Notes under the pieces: model-generated
What the model was told of the DNA's origin: nothing
The model's input: only the letters and a program-made list of their open reading frames with translations
Database searches by the model: none
Part shown: positions 24,401 through 35,236 of the stretch, piece after piece
How positions within the stretch are numbered: position 1 is the stretch's first letter
Layout: every line of letters starts with the position of its first letter
DNA from: Phorcus lineatus
Lineage: Eukaryota; Mollusca; Gastropoda; Trochida; Trochidae
Direction: 5' to 3'
NCBI GenBank assembly: GCA_921293015.1
Contig: OV121096.1
Span: forward strand, 9,489,000-9,552,999
Length of the DNA: 64,000 nucleotides
Position numbers and translations under genes: made by a program

Positions 24401-26090
24401 ACTACCATAAGAGGCACTTCATTTTATTTCAAATATGGTTATAACATGAATGATGCTATGTATGGGAACCTTAAACTATCAGAATCTGTAAATCTTAGCA
24501 TTATCAACTCTGTACATGATTTTATTACCGCATCAAAACGATTTACTCTATTTTGAGCTTTAAGTTGTATATTCTTGTCCTTTATTGAACTAACTCACAT
24601 TGGAATTAGAATGATTATATACATGCGCATATTGTGTTTTTGTGTCTGTTATGATACATATGTTTGCAAGACCCTATGTACGTCGCATATATTATGTTGT
24701 TATGGAGAGGCATTAATATAAGCCATTGGCTTGTTTGCCAATCCATTTTCTGTATATTTATAGAAATAAATATGTTTAAAACAGATACTGTAAATACAAC
24801 AAAATTAAAATATAAATTTCTTCATTGGATTTATTGATTGGAGTTGAAATCACAAATAGAAAAGCTGTCACCAAGTCGACAAACACTTTTTGAAAACATT
24901 TTGTCACAATATAGATGGGATATTACTTTTATAGTTTTGCAAATTATTTTCCTCAGTATCCTGGCTTAGAGGCCAATTTGCTCAAACTTCTCTCAATAAT
25001 ACTTTGTATTGTCCCATCTCCTTATATGCTGTGTAGTGTTATTCAAGAGAAATATGAAATGTAAACTTCAGAAAAGATAACTCATGATATCTTAAATTCA
25101 AATTTTCCAAACGAATATATATATAATATAAACTTTATACTTTAATTAAGTCTGCATTACCATTTTTTAAAATGCCTATGTGCCTGTGGTAAAAAATATA
25201 AAAAATAATTTCCTGCAATTTCTTATTTTGACCAATGAAGATAGTACATATTTCATATTGCCACTAACAATATGATATTTTACAGGCGAATGGAGGTACT
25301 TGAGAAGGAGAGGGCCCCTCAAGTTCTTGTCATCGACCACAATGGGTTATCAGACGGTTCGCTCACTGACGAGGAGGAGAATGAGGACAGTGAAGAAGAG
25401 GATGATGTCGCCAGCAGCAGACGAAGCTTCCTCTCTATGCAGGCTGGGAAAAACAAAAGTGCAAGTGGGAAATCACATGAACATTATCGCTCCTCTTTTA
25501 GGGGTTTGAAACATGATGAATCGTTTGAAGCAGATGAAGATGAGGATCCTGTGCGTGCTTACCGCCGCTCGCCGAGTCCGAGTTTGCGGCTACATTCCCG
25601 CAGGAGTCAGAGTCCTATTCCCTCTTCACTGATTCAGGCTAATGGGAGGCAGTTGCCCACCCCACCCAGTACAGCCAAACTATCAGCTAGGTATGTCTGA
25701 TTTTCTTAATTCTCTTCGTTTTATTTTTGGTCATTGCATATTTGCTATTTTCCTCTCAAAAAAGATTTAAAATGAAAAAAAATCTTCCAGGTTATAAGTG
25801 CCTTTTAATTTGATCTAAAATTGAACAACTTTTCTATTTAAAACCTAGAGATTGTAGAGATATGAAATTTTATCGATTACGTAAATTTCAGACTTACTGA
25901 AGCAAGTGTTGTTACCACGGCCACAGGGTTACCTGCCCCTGTTATAAGGACAGTCTCTTATGACGGCAGTTCGCCACCCACCTCCGCTGGGAACAAGTTA
26001 CGAGGGTCCATCCCTCCCCCAGTCAGGATGCGACGCCAACTGCCAGAGGTCCCAAGCCTTCCATCCAAACCTCCTGTACCAAAGTCATGA
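9471..26090 (+). CDS. LRRC56: Leucine-rich repeat-containing protein 56 (dynein-arm assembly factor)
   Basis: Eleven coding exons: 9471-9505, 10400-10556, 14879-15027, 15542-15721, 15979-16093, 17938-18139, 18736-18927, 19260-19405, 23705-23826, 25286-25690 and 25892-26090. Phases close exactly to 1902 nt, 633 aa plus stop (human 542 aa). LRRC56 is a cytosolic, cilium-associated protein that works with intraflagellar transport in loading axonemal dynein arms; loss causes motile-cilia defects in people. Family blocks: EQYLSPSKL (near 56-64), an SDS22-type LRR domain over roughly 85-212 (LPNLKQLKLS, LKVLWLCRCGLKELDGVASL, LKELYLSYNDITDISP, LEILDLEGN), the cap TGYNYRENVRKVLPRLQILDE (213-233) and LGNVICGLPSRALKNR. 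After that come an Arg-Pro-Thr-rich exon (281-343), an acidic/Ser-rich region and a Pro-rich tail. The 11-codon first exon is the least certain; Met16 in exon 2 is an alternative start. Exon 5 ends inside a minisatellite; intron 8 holds nested transposons. Confidence 0.93.
9998..10151. mobile_element. MITE with CAGGGATTGGG ends, copy 1
   Basis: 154-bp foldback-like repeat in LRRC56 intron 1. It starts CAGGGATTGGGAA and ends with the inverted form TTCCCAATCCCTG. It shares ends and internal GGGCCATG/AATTCAAA-type blocks with 28004-28171. The CAGGG terminus suggests a hAT-like non-autonomous element, but no clean 8-bp duplication was found. The open frames inside it look like chance. Confidence 0.65.
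11572..11619. repeat. G9 / C21 homopolymer pair
   Basis: A run of nine G (11572-11580), then AGGG, then 21 consecutive C (11599-11619) within LRRC56 intron 2. The two strands can pair into a G:C hairpin with an 18-nt loop, or form a G-quadruplex or i-motif. Run lengths may vary between individuals or be misassembled. Confidence 0.8.
11710..11970. mobile_element. TTAA-flanked MITE, copy 2 (partial)
   Basis: Starts TTAAAGTGACAGAGTATGTTTCATGA and follows the family at 6144 and 28529 through ATGTGGCTTT, GAGCCAAAATA and TCGTTATACTGA...GATAAGCATTA. Much of the middle is deleted and the right terminus is not clear, so the end position is approximate. It lies in LRRC56 intron 2. Confidence 0.65.
12348..12688. 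mobile_element. TTAA-flanked MITE of a second family
   Basis: 341-bp element in LRRC56 intron 2, bounded by TTAA. The inverted ends TTAAAGGGACAGTAGCATGG and (inverted) TTAAAGGGGCAGTAGCAAGG agree at 18 of 20 positions. No coding capacity. The TTAA duplication again points to piggyBac-type machinery. The interior differs from the 6144 family. Confidence 0.8.
13159..13593. mobile_element. hAT-like MITE with TAAGGRTGNG ends
   Basis: Left end TAAGGGTGCGCGGTA; right end, inverted, TAAGGATGGGTATCGGT. Just inside, both ends carry short GATA/CGATAT-rich inverted blocks. The flanks CAAGTTTT and CGAGTTTG agree at 6 of 8 bases, consistent with a decayed 8-bp hAT duplication. The 132-codon frame over this element is not a gene. 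Lies in LRRC56 intron 2. Confidence 0.6.
16059..17538 (+). repeat. 54-bp minisatellite carrying an exon end and 5' splice site
   Basis: 28 tandem units, 54 bp each except one 46-bp variant. Three lead units (16059, 16113, 16167) are followed by four nearly identical 316-bp higher-order blocks of six units (starting 16221, 16537, 16853 and 17169), then a last unit at 17485. Unit 1 is the real 3' end of LRRC56 exon 5 plus 19 nt of intron: CTGTCTGTCTCATGCC...CTCAG, then GTAAACAGCCAG. Every unit keeps GT at the donor position (offset 36), mostly GTAACC or GTACCC. CAG directly before GT is found in unit 1, in four GTACCC units and in several others. Reading on from the exon gives in-frame 18-residue repeats of the VTSQSHPxCLMPHPNST type until the 46-bp unit shifts frame and a stop appears near 16291. 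Confidence 0.95.
18205..18466 (+). repeat. tRNA-derived SINE in LRRC56 intron 6
   Basis: Reads head to tail on plus: a tRNA-like A-box region GTTAGTGTGGTGATTAGCGCG, then CTGCAGTAGAGAACTGTTC, TGCATTGCTACACTTAATTTCAG (split over two lines), and the 3' domain AAAGCAGCGTAAAACAACAAATCACCTCACC. The B box is deleted, so this copy is probably dead. The tail matches the short hairpin repeats described elsewhere in this window. Confidence 0.8.
19697..22249 (+). mobile_element. 5'-truncated non-LTR retrotransposon with long open RT frame
   Basis: A single frame is open from the 5' junction to a stop at 22099 (ATG at 19832 gives 755 codons, but the frame continues in-frame upstream to the junction). It encodes a linker, then the reverse transcriptase: TKATGPDHLSNRVLK, NYRPVSLTSCLSKVFEK, FCDISKAFDRVWH, GVPHGSVLGPLLFLVYIND and FADD (20942-20953), then a thumb region and a C-terminal Cys/His knuckle CTCGHHYEDVIHYLFICP. 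This is the jockey/CR1-like arrangement. The endonuclease half is lost by 5' truncation. The usual GVPQGS Gln is His. The 3' UTR ends GAAATAAATATTGTTTAAA. Perfect 13-bp duplications CATTTGGTATACA flank it (19684-19696 and 22250-22262). The intact frame suggests a recent insertion. Confidence 0.92.
22303..22495. repeat. Short tandem repeat with about 137-bp period
   Basis: Two alternating half-units, ACATTTTATAAACTTTATTT-CATCACACGTTTGG and ACATTTTAAAACTTTATTTC-AACATACATTTGG, are repeated from 22303. Related sequence continues on the far side of the LINE at about 19615-19696, so the LINE landed inside this array. Confidence 0.75.
22488..22847 (-). CDS. FLYWCH-type zinc-finger frame, transposon-derived
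   Basis: 119-codon minus-strand frame. The first ~60 residues fit a FLYWCH finger: MRGGRHLVYLGHKFRVKS, then W-K-C-C-x3-C and a later H-N-H-H. FLYWCH fingers bind DNA and occur in MULE-type transposases as well as host proteins. The rest of the frame has no recognisable domain, and it lies within the repeat-bounded segment 19470-23118 in LRRC56 intron 8. I read it as a remnant of a transposon gene. It could be an exon of an unseen spliced gene, but no partner exon was found. Confidence 0.5.
   Translation of the reverse strand: MRGGRHLVYLGHKFRVKSTKRNRVHWKCCKTGCPATANTVDDVLSSCRNIHNHHQDEVQLQIDTFQGQFKTFTMRNFTVSNTSDITWMLSKRSQKLLSIYENFHTLPRKYLMRDIQHFT
24085..24782 (+). mobile_element. 5'-truncated LINE, sister copy of the 19697 element
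   Basis: Carries only the end of the RT protein and the 3' UTR. The frame reads LPNSVELWNSLPEDIRQ, then a Cys/His knuckle CSCGAPYEDTIHYLFVCP, ending at a stop near 24556. The 3' UTR matches the 19697 copy (GGAGAGGCATT, CTTGTTTGCCAATCC, GAAATAAATAT-GTTTAAA). Perfect 16-bp duplications AGATACTGTAAATACA flank it (24069-24084 and 24783-24798). Lies in LRRC56 intron 9, same orientation as the gene. Confidence 0.9.
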
Positions 26091-26891
26091 CCAGAAAAGT
26101 CTTGATCATTTACATGGAACCTTTCCTTGCCTCAATTGGACACATTTTGTGTGCAGTGCTAGTGAGTGTTTTACTTCTAGACACCTGCAAAGTTACCGAG
26201 ACAAGAGAATCTGTGTGATATTGAAGGATTGGTAGTAGTGTAGTTCAGCTGAAGATATCACTGTGGACTCGACTGCTACAATGGTGGAGAGAAACATAGA
26301 AAAGAACCCCCTGTGATAACAACTGCATGTTCTCCCTTAATATGCCCAGATTTTTCCAGCTCTGGTTAACACATAATTCATAATTGACATTACAGGTATG
26401 CAGGTAATTCTTGAAGAGCTTAAGAATCTTAAGGCTGTCTTGCTGAGATATTGTATGTATTTCCAAAGAGTGTATGATGTGCCTCTGTTTTCTGTTATCT
26501 ACCCAGTATTATAAACCTGTAGTGTGTGATATTTCCCCAGTTACATCAGCATTCCGTCCTAGGTATATTTATTCAAAGCTGACAGTGATGGTAGACTATA
26601 AGTGTTAAGTCAAGTCAAGTTAAGTTAATATGCAAAATATCTTCAGGGGTAAAAGGGTATGTCAGAGAGCTCCATGTAAAGTTTTTATAGTTTCATATGA
26701 ACCTTTATAAAATAATCATCCAGGGAAAGGTACCTAAATTTCACTCATTTGTAAGCAAAACTTTTGTATATATGATCGTGCCAGCTTTCCAATACTCGCT
26801 TGATCTCAGCTTCAATCAGTATATTTCAACAATTATGTACTTAATATTTGATCTCAAATTGAAGTGTAAAATTGCCTTTTCTTAATTAACC

Positions 26892-26897
26892 AATAAA
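26892..26897 (+). terminator. Candidate LRRC56 poly(A) signal
   Basis: AATAAA on plus, about 0.8 kb past the LRRC56 stop, in AT-rich sequence. Cleavage site not determined. Confidence 0.4.
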
Positions 26898-28003
26898 AAT
26901 TTTATAAGAATATAAGGAAGATCAAGTAATAATGCATTGTCTTCCTGAAAAAATTACCTTTGTGGCTAAATACTAGTGTTCTTAAACAACTCTGTAAGTA
27001 ATGGCAATGTGTCTCTTTGATTGAAGGGATTTTATGTTAAACTGCTATCAGATTTTTTTTGGTGGCCCTAATTATAATTTTTCTTTTCTACAAAACCTAA
27101 ATGGACCCTCAAACAAACTCCACGCCTTTCTAAAAAAAAATTTTTTATTTGTTCTCAGTTGTAGGAACAAAATAATAACTGAAAAGGTTCTCTTTATATA
27201 TACCGGGTATGTCAATTTTATCATATTTGAAAAAGTTCACTCCTAATCAGATTTTTTGGTAAAGAAATCATGGTGTTTAAAATCTTTTTTTTGGTATCAA
27301 TTTTGATTGTTTAGCCCTATCAATAAAAATATAAATAATTGTATGATATGGAAAATACGTTTTAGGTTACTTATCTAAGTTTGATTTGTTGTCTGCGATA
27401 TTATCATGAGAATGTTATGTTTTATTGGGGGTAAATGCTTCTGGTGTGTGTTATTTACTTTTAATAATGATGCCCTATTCTAATTCAATGATAAGATTAG
27501 ATAAATTAAAACTATTTGATCTCTTGAGGTTGCGACAATGTTAGATACAGAATACTAATTATAAAAGTCTCATGTCTGTTGGGTTTAAAATCCTTGGAAA
27601 CTTTTTTAAGGGGGAATGTACTTTTTGACACAAGTTTGTGGGTTAATGATGAACAATACTTGTAATAAGAGTTTTCAAAAACATTTTATTCATAGATAAT
27701 CTATCATGGAATAATTTTGCATTTGTGTTAGTTCTTGACATACCTAAATGGCAAAGATAATGACTATTCAACACTAAGTTTATATGATTTTGTTCAGTGA
27801 CAGATCAGTTGCCTTGTTTTTCCATTTTACAACACACTAAAGAAAATTTGATAATGACTGCTGATAACAATATTTATTTCAAGATCTTCCTTTATTATAT
27901 TTTTTCAAAGTCATGTTTGAATATTTTCTGACTAAGAGACACTTAGGGGAAATATATTTTTTCAAAGAAATGATTCCAATCCCATTTAGCATTTGATCAT
28001 AAA

Positions 28004-28171
28004 CAGGGATCGGGTAAGGCACCCTTGGGCCATGTTAAGGGCCTGTTATCATTTATGGAATTTTGAAAGGGCCATTTTCAAGTGTAGCCATAGTAACATT
28101 TCTAATTTCAGTGGGCCATTCTTTCATCCTATGTGCAAAATAGCCATGACCCAAACCTTTCCCAATCCCTG
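28004..28171. mobile_element. MITE with CAGGGATTGGG ends, copy 2
   Basis: 168-bp sister of the element at 9998: starts CAGGGATCGGG, ends CCCAATCCCTG, with internal GGGCCATG and ATTTTGAAAGGGCC blocks. The flanks CATAAA and CATAATAAA hint at a target duplication but do not match perfectly. Confidence 0.65.
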
Positions 28172-28485
28172 CATAATAAACCTTTACTTCAGTCCTCTTT
28201 ACTGATTGTTTTGTTCAATATTTTCTTTGGTGGGGAATGTCAGTCACAAGTTCCCATAACCCCATTCCGCTGTGATATGATTTCCACCCTGTCTGTTGAG
28301 TCGAGTAACTCTGTGATATATCATGTTGTGAATGAACCTTTTGTCTATTTGTTGTATTGCCATGTATGTTATTTATTTTCAAAGATCTATTTTTGTTACA
28401 GAGCCTGAGTGTTTTGTTAGAGGTGTGTTTGTACAGTGATGCGTGTAGTATAGATGTACATAGGCTAATGACTGTACAGAGACCA

Positions 28486-29057
28486 AGCCTACATTTTCAA
28501 AGCTCTCTTAGATCAAAGATAGCCAATGTTAAAGTGACACAGAGTATGTTTCATAAGTTTCGTATGTGGCTTTAAAAAAGCCAAAGTATCATGTGACATG
28601 AGTTCAAATCGCCTAAAGTTGCATCTTTATCTCTTAAATGACAAAATTATGACATCTTCTTGTTTTCAATTTTGAATTCGAGACATCTATATAAATGTTA
28701 AGAAGTTGATATTCGGCATCCCATTTAAATGTGTATTAGTTAAATGACCTACTAAGCAATATCAACCTTTATTTCTTGTTGTCTACTATGAATAAGTTTC
28801 CAAAATGACATTTGAGTCATTGGCCCTTACCATTGTCTGGTTTTCAATTATAATTCTCAACTTTTTCCCTGTTTATTCTCACTATGGTAACTGATAAGCA
28901 TTAAGATGTTGACTTTCAGAAACAACCACTACCTTTCGATGAAATAACAACATTTATGAAGGTTGACATATTTTACCCCAACAAAATACTCTGAGCCCCT
29001 TTAATGTATGGTACTTACGACTATCTTAGCACTAAGAGAGCTTCGAAAATCAAGGCT
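28486..29057. mobile_element. Inverted-repeat MITE interrupted by a TTAA-type MITE
   Basis: The outer element has long inverted ends (left ACATTTTCAAAGCTCTCTTA; right CTTAGCACTAAGAGAGCTTC) and is the sister of the uninterrupted copy at 50877-50985. A 476-bp TTAA element (28529-29004) sits in its middle exactly at a TTAA. Confidence 0.85.
28529..29004. mobile_element. TTAA-flanked MITE, copy 3
   Basis: Bounded by TTAA at 28529-28532 and 29001-29004, with ends AGTGACACAGAGT and (inverted) AGGGGCTCAGAGT. It is the full-length sister of 6144-6602. The paralogous empty site in the 50877 element reads CCAATGTTAATGTATG, confirming that TTAA was duplicated on insertion. Confidence 0.9.
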
Positions 29058-32000
29058 AAGGTTTCTAGGATTTCTGTACTACTAAAATTTGTCAAAGATC
29101 AGTCACATGACTATGATGCCAGGTTACCATTTAGTGCACTAACTAATCTAACATTACACTAATAGTGCACTAATCAGTATAGGTGTGGCCACGTCATTGT
29201 CTCATCTTGGCAAGGCTAATATTTATGCCCACAAGTCATTTTGTCTAAAGTTTGCAATGATTTTCATAAATTACATACTAGTCAGCTTTCAATATTGAAT
29301 TTCAGCAATATTCCTAACCACTTTCTAATGACTTCCCTCATTATTTCATTTTGCTAAAGTCATGTCAAAATTCCACTAAACGTTATCCAAATAGACAGCT
29401 ATGGGCACATGCAATATTTACAATAGACAGCACAGGAGGCATACTGTCATTATACTGGCCCGTGTAATTTTAACTCACAGGACATGACTATATCCGTACA
29501 TCCTGGTCCAAGACGGAATGAACATATCAGAAAGCAACATTTGATAAACAGATTTCATATTTTGCCTGTGCTTTTAACCACTTCTGTAAGACATACACTG
29601 ATTTTGACCAAGAAGTTTCAAGATTTGCCTTGCCAAGAAGCGACAATGACTTTTACATTATGCAAACGTTTAACTTGACAGTATTTCGTATTTCATGTGC
29701 TGCTCATCCTCAGTTACCCACAGCTGATGTTGACATGCTTAAATATATTACTCTTGGGACTCACAAGTTTGTGTGGTTCGTTACTTCTAAACAAGGAAAT
29801 GATGTTCAACTACCCCTGAAATCCACTTGCTCTTTAAACATGGATGACGAATCAATTTCCTAGGACAAGAGCAAAAGTGCTGCAAATCTTTTTACCTTAG
29901 TTAACTGCGGTCAATTATGTGCCAAATAATAGTGTTGTGAAATCTCGGTCATGTGTTCTCTATTATCATAGTCAACCACTCACTGGTTCTATTATTATAT
30001 TATCTAAACTAAGACAACTCTAGAAGTTCAAGCTGTTATAATGACCAGAGAAATAGGTATATGTGACTGTCGTTTATTGTTCTCTGATGAATAAATTTTT
30101 CAATTGATGCCATCAAAACCATGAGTGATTCCTCATGCCAGGTATGCATGGTGACCAAAAACAGATTTTTTGGCATAATCTTGACTTATTTTTTTAAAAT
30201 CAATGCAATTTAATCTAATTCTGTGTAAGTATTGATGTGTGAATTGATCCTTAACAAATTTTGAATAGTATAACTCCATTAAATTTCTATTCTCAGCGGA
30301 GTTATCAAACTCTCTGGCACTACTTTGCTAGAAATAGATACTTTTCATTTGAAACATGTTTGGTAGTGAAGTCAGTAATCTTATTTTCACTGTAACCAAC
30401 TTTGTTTATACACTTTGCTCAAATATCCTTGTACATAAAAGAAAATGCTGAATAAAATAAATGAAATAAAACAACGGAAGTGTTGGGTATTCCTTTATCA
30501 GTGTTTCCAGTATGGTTATTGTCAATTGTTAGATGAGGTTGAAGTATAGGTGACATCCGAAAGATAATTAAGCCAAAGCCAATGGCAATTTCAGATGGAC
30601 GGAAGGTAGAGTTTTAACAAGATATAGTAGTACCAAACATACAGACAATATATTTATATCTTGATACATATATTTGACTTCATAATTGCTTATTATCTCT
30701 AAAAATCAAGGTGTTTTTTTTAAATGATTATCTTTGGCATAAAAATAAACCAACTAAGAATATGGTATCATGACTTATCAATGATAGGATGATATATATT
30801 TTATTATGAAATGTATGTACTGACACAATTCTAGTGGATGGGGTGTTGATTTTACGAAAGACAAGTAGTATGTTTCATTGTTTATTCATGGTTTATTCAT
30901 GTTCATGAACACATTCTAGATTTGACATGTATATGCAATATGAGAATTGACACAATTTGGCATAGAATTGTATTTATTATTAATTTCACCTGGAAACACA
31001 TTCCTGAGCAATACGACCTTGTTATGTTACATCTCAGTGTGAAAAACTGTTTATACCACAAGCACTGAGAAAGGCATCTTGCAAGTTATCTCCCTTTCAC
31101 AAAAAAGAGTCAATAACAAAGTTGTTAACAACATTCTAACAAAAAAACACTGGCAGTGATTTTCACCTGACACATAATACTATTTAAGGCACTTTCATCT
31201 GGACACAATCTCAACAGTACAGTAACATACTGAAAAAGTCATTGACTGAAAAGATGAAATTGTTGGTATAAAAAAGACAAGGCCCAGCCCGAAATTTAAG
31301 TTTTAAGTAAATCTTATATATATGAACTCCATAAGGCTTTTCTCAACTCCTGAACAAGTAACAAAATATTTTCTAACAACCCATAAACCTTAATTAAAAA
31401 ACGAGGGAAATTCTGAGTACACGCTGAGATGTTGAGAGGCTCAGTCTATCTGCAACCCCATCAGATGGCAATCTTTAGTATATAAATCACTAGTATAAAT
31501 TTTGTGCATTCTAGATATTCCAGGGTTAACTTTCTGAAAATTCTCCACTTAAATCATGAACCCAAGGTAGACTAGACACAATAACATTGTTACCTCCTTG
31601 GCTATCCTTTTATCTAATCAGCTGACTACGCTGGGATGTCTAGCATACCAACCAAATGTCTTATATAATGACATGACCCTAAACAGTTCAATAGAGTATG
31701 TTAATGATTTAGCATGAAAAAGTTGACTTCTGTTCAGGAAAAATATTGTACCAAATTTCTAAATAATCTTCAGTGTGTGGGTTTCCCTCTCTCTTGTTCC
31801 CTTGTTGGTGTTTCAGCTATTTGAAATAGATTTCAGAAGCTTAATGATTTTGTGCATGGCTATCCTATAGAAATGCTCAAAGCTAGATGACTGTCGCTAA
31901 CAAGTTGTTTGTGATTGGTGGGAAGAATGGTAAATGTCGAAGTCTATTTTTCCAAAGGATTTGGCAGTATCTGATTGGTCACTTGGGGACAGCAAAGGGA

Positions 32001-32107
32001 GCTAATAAATTTAAATATTGAGCCTACCTTGCATCCATGGTATTAATGGAGAAAACCAACAAGTGCCTTGGATTATCAAGGATGCTGACTGTAAGATATA
32101 TGGCCCA

Positions 32108-32113
32108 TTTATT
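32108..32113 (-). terminator. Candidate APIP poly(A) signal
   Basis: TTTATT on plus (AATAAA on minus), about 65 bp past the APIP stop. It would give a very short 3' UTR; other matches lie further downstream. Confidence 0.4.
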
Positions 32114-32177
32114 TCAGATAGAGTACATAGCTCAAAACCCGGAAAAAGAAATATTCTATTTTAATACTGACACCTAA

Positions 32178-35100
32178 TTAAGATGTCTTGGAGACATAAG
32201 CACCCTTCGGAGGTTTCGGGATTCCTGTTGAATCAATACCAAGTTGCTTCATCTGGACGGCGATGTCAAACAGGTAGTCGAAACATTCACACCTGAGAAG
32301 TGAAAAGAATGTTCATTCATAAATTTTTAATCTAGAATAAAGAGAGAGATAAATTAGCAAAACTATCATTAGCAAATTATAATGACACCCTGTGTGGAAA
32401 GCTTTGGAATGGACTCTTCTTCTGCTTTTAAAATATTCCTTATTGGTTTAAGTTTTTGACTTTTCTATCTTAGAATAGGTATTTGATAATTTTTGGACTT
32501 ACATGCATTTAGCTTTTTCCCAAGTTTGCCCCCAAACATAGAAACCATGACGCCGAACGAGCACTGCACAGGTTTCTGGGTAATCTTCCATTGCTTTGGC
32601 CATTGCTTCCTACAAGACAAAACTTACATTCTGAACACATTATTGTTTACAAAAAACACAGAATATGACCAAAGAGTATACAGAAAAATATGTTAAAAAT
32701 ATATTTCCTTATATATATATATTAATAAACTTTTGTGAGTTACCTTGAGATCTTTCTCTTCAGGTGTGTTCTCAACAATCGGCACAACCAACTCCTCATC
32801 ATACCTGTAATTAACACCTGCAGCACAGGTGAAACAAATATTTATAGATTTTTTTCATTTAAATTTCAAATAAATTCAATAAAAAGATATATCTTGAATT
32901 TGAAACAATAATTAATGCAAAAGACCCATTAGCGGCTTATGACTCAATGCTAATGAGATCACAATGCTATGACTTTAATACAGAACAGAATTCTTCAATG
33001 CATTTGAAGTCAAATGGCAGTGATGACAATAAGACACTTCATGATATTCATTACATTGTTTTTTTTGACTATCGTAAATAAGAATAGCTTTAAAATGATT
33101 CTCTACAACAACATTGAGTACTGCTCGATAAAATGACACCATTGATAAAGCAGTGTCTCTTTAAAATATTTATTTTTGCTGTTGAAAGGAATCTCAAAGG
33201 ACATTATTCTTGTTTTTATGCAAAGCTTAGCTCACCTGTCTGATCCTTCCTGATCCCTTTAATCATCTCCAGGTGAGAAACCCGGAACTCTGTGCCGGGG
33301 TACATGAGGGTGGCCAGTACTGCGTGCTTCGAGTGACTGTGGATCACGGCACCTGCATCTGGCAACAGAGAAGGTTCATTAATGGCACACTTGAATAGTC
33401 TCACAAAGACAAAATAATAAATATATTTCTGACATCAATAATAGATATAAATTCTTAGAATTTTTCTTATTTTAGACTGTCATACATTTCTTAGTACATA
33501 TTTCAATTATAGAATACAAGATAGATCAATAGGCTCTTCAGCTCGTCAGGATTTTTTTATGTTAGCGACTAAAAACTAGGGAGTTTCAACAATAAAAGAA
33601 TGGAAAATTGTCTCACTTCTCATGGTAAAGGCATTCATAAACAGAGGTGTACACTGGCTTTTCTTGAGTTTTTTGGCTGGTGGAGGTTCAGAAATATCAG
33701 TGTTGTCTATTGTTTGAACAAATAGGTCCTCTGGCTGTAAAAAAGAATGATTGAAAAATGTACTCTGGACTTATTTCACTTTCAATATGTACATTATATG
33801 ATGATGAACAAGTGAATATGACGAGAAGTTGTTGGGAGTTGAAATAGAAAACATGTTTGGTTAGAATTTCTGTATGATAACTTTTTATTATTCATTTACA
33901 ATTATTAATTAGGTATAAAACAATGTCTTAACCAGCTATGCACTGTGGCTGCCATGATATGAACGCACAAACTTTTAACAATATTGTATATAAAGAAGAG
34001 ATTATTTCTTCTGCAAAGGTTTGCTTAATCTAAACAAATTACCCACCTCAATCCTCTCCTTTTGGACACCAGATGGAGCTATATAGATTTCATTTCTGAA
34101 AAAAGGTAAGGCAACACATGATAGTTTTTGCATTTGTTTTTTTTTAATCAATGCCAGATGCTATTAAGTAATTTTATATCTAAATCATAAGATAATTCAC
34201 GAGAAGCATTATTTAAAAAATAAGTTAAACCTGTTTACTTTTCAAAAATGAATAACTAAATAACATATTAATGGTCTTTATAAAAAACTAGAGACGTGTA
34301 CCCTTGCTTGATGCTAATGCCCCCGCCTGTTCCAGTAGCCCAGCCATTGTTGTAGAACAAGCGACATAGTTCTGGAATCAGATTTCTTGGGTGTGTCTGA
34401 AAAGTGAATAGAAAATAACTTCAAATTGTTCAAATTCATTTGTGTTCATATAAGCTGATAAGGTTGATGGTCAAATTCCTTATTGATGACATTTATCATA
34501 ATACTTAAATTTACACTAACGTAGTGAAAGATCAAACAACTATTAAAAATATATATAACGGTTTCATATTTAGCTGATGGACTCTGAAAGGGTTTTGATT
34601 TTAATGATCAAGCATTGAATTATCATTGTAAAAAACATTTATGCATAGAATATGTGACAGGTTTTGAAAAGAAGCGCATATATTCTATTATGTATATTAT
34701 CACAGTTTTTTAATATCAATTCATATATTATAAAAAAATTCATACAAAAATTCAGATATAATAAAAAAAAATTCTTACATTAAAATCTGCTTATGCTATT
34801 TAAAAAATATGTGTTCAAAAGAAAACAAATGAATGAATTTAAGGTCAAATGGAAGTCACTAATCCATGTATTCAAGGAATATATATTACAGTTTATATTT
34901 TTCATGTTTACAGATAATTACATATACATGGTCAGTGAAAACCTCACTAATTTACTGACTCTGTAACAATCGGGGAAAATTACTGGATATAAAAAGAACA
35001 TTTACATTCATTCAACAAATATTTTTGTTATAACAATAATTTCTCTGATATCGTTACACGATAATCATGAACACCCAAAATTAACTGATTTAAACTGATA

Positions 35101-35236
35101 CGTGGCCGGCAGAAATACCTCGCTTTATCGTTGATGTTATATCATATCGCTCTTTGACATTTCAATCGGATAGGAGGGATTTATTTCAAATTAATGTTTG
35201 TCGATTCGCACTTACTTTTGGAAAGCTATCATCCAT
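32178..35236 (-). CDS. APIP: Methylthioribulose-1-phosphate dehydratase
   Basis: Eight exons on minus: 35216-35236, 34302-34396, 34047-34095, 33617-33734, 33236-33358, 32744-32817, 32503-32609 and 32178-32292. All have GT-AG borders and phases summing to 702 nt, 233 aa plus stop (human 242 aa). The enzyme is a cytosolic, zinc-dependent class II aldolase-like dehydratase that turns methylthioribulose-1-phosphate into a diketo phosphate in methionine salvage; in mammals it also limits apoptosis and pyroptosis (Apaf-1-interacting protein). Visible blocks: [85 protein letters not shown] and [11 protein letters not shown]. The zinc ligands fall at His101, His103 and His181 and the catalytic Glu at 125, a constant offset of 14 from the human positions as I recall them. 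The first exon codes only MDDSFPK and ends at a consensus GTAAGT donor. Divergent from PSMD1. Confidence 0.96.

Larger units (their letters stand above)
26091..32177. other. Convergent spacer between LRRC56 and APIP
   Basis: Contains the 3' UTRs of both genes and no further coding exon that I could support. The best LRRC56 poly(A) signal is AATAAA at 26892-26897. Otherwise AT-rich with two MITE insertions (28004-28171 and the nest at 28486-29057). Open frames near 27034, 28133 and 29484 show no family resemblance and are judged random. Confidence 0.6.
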
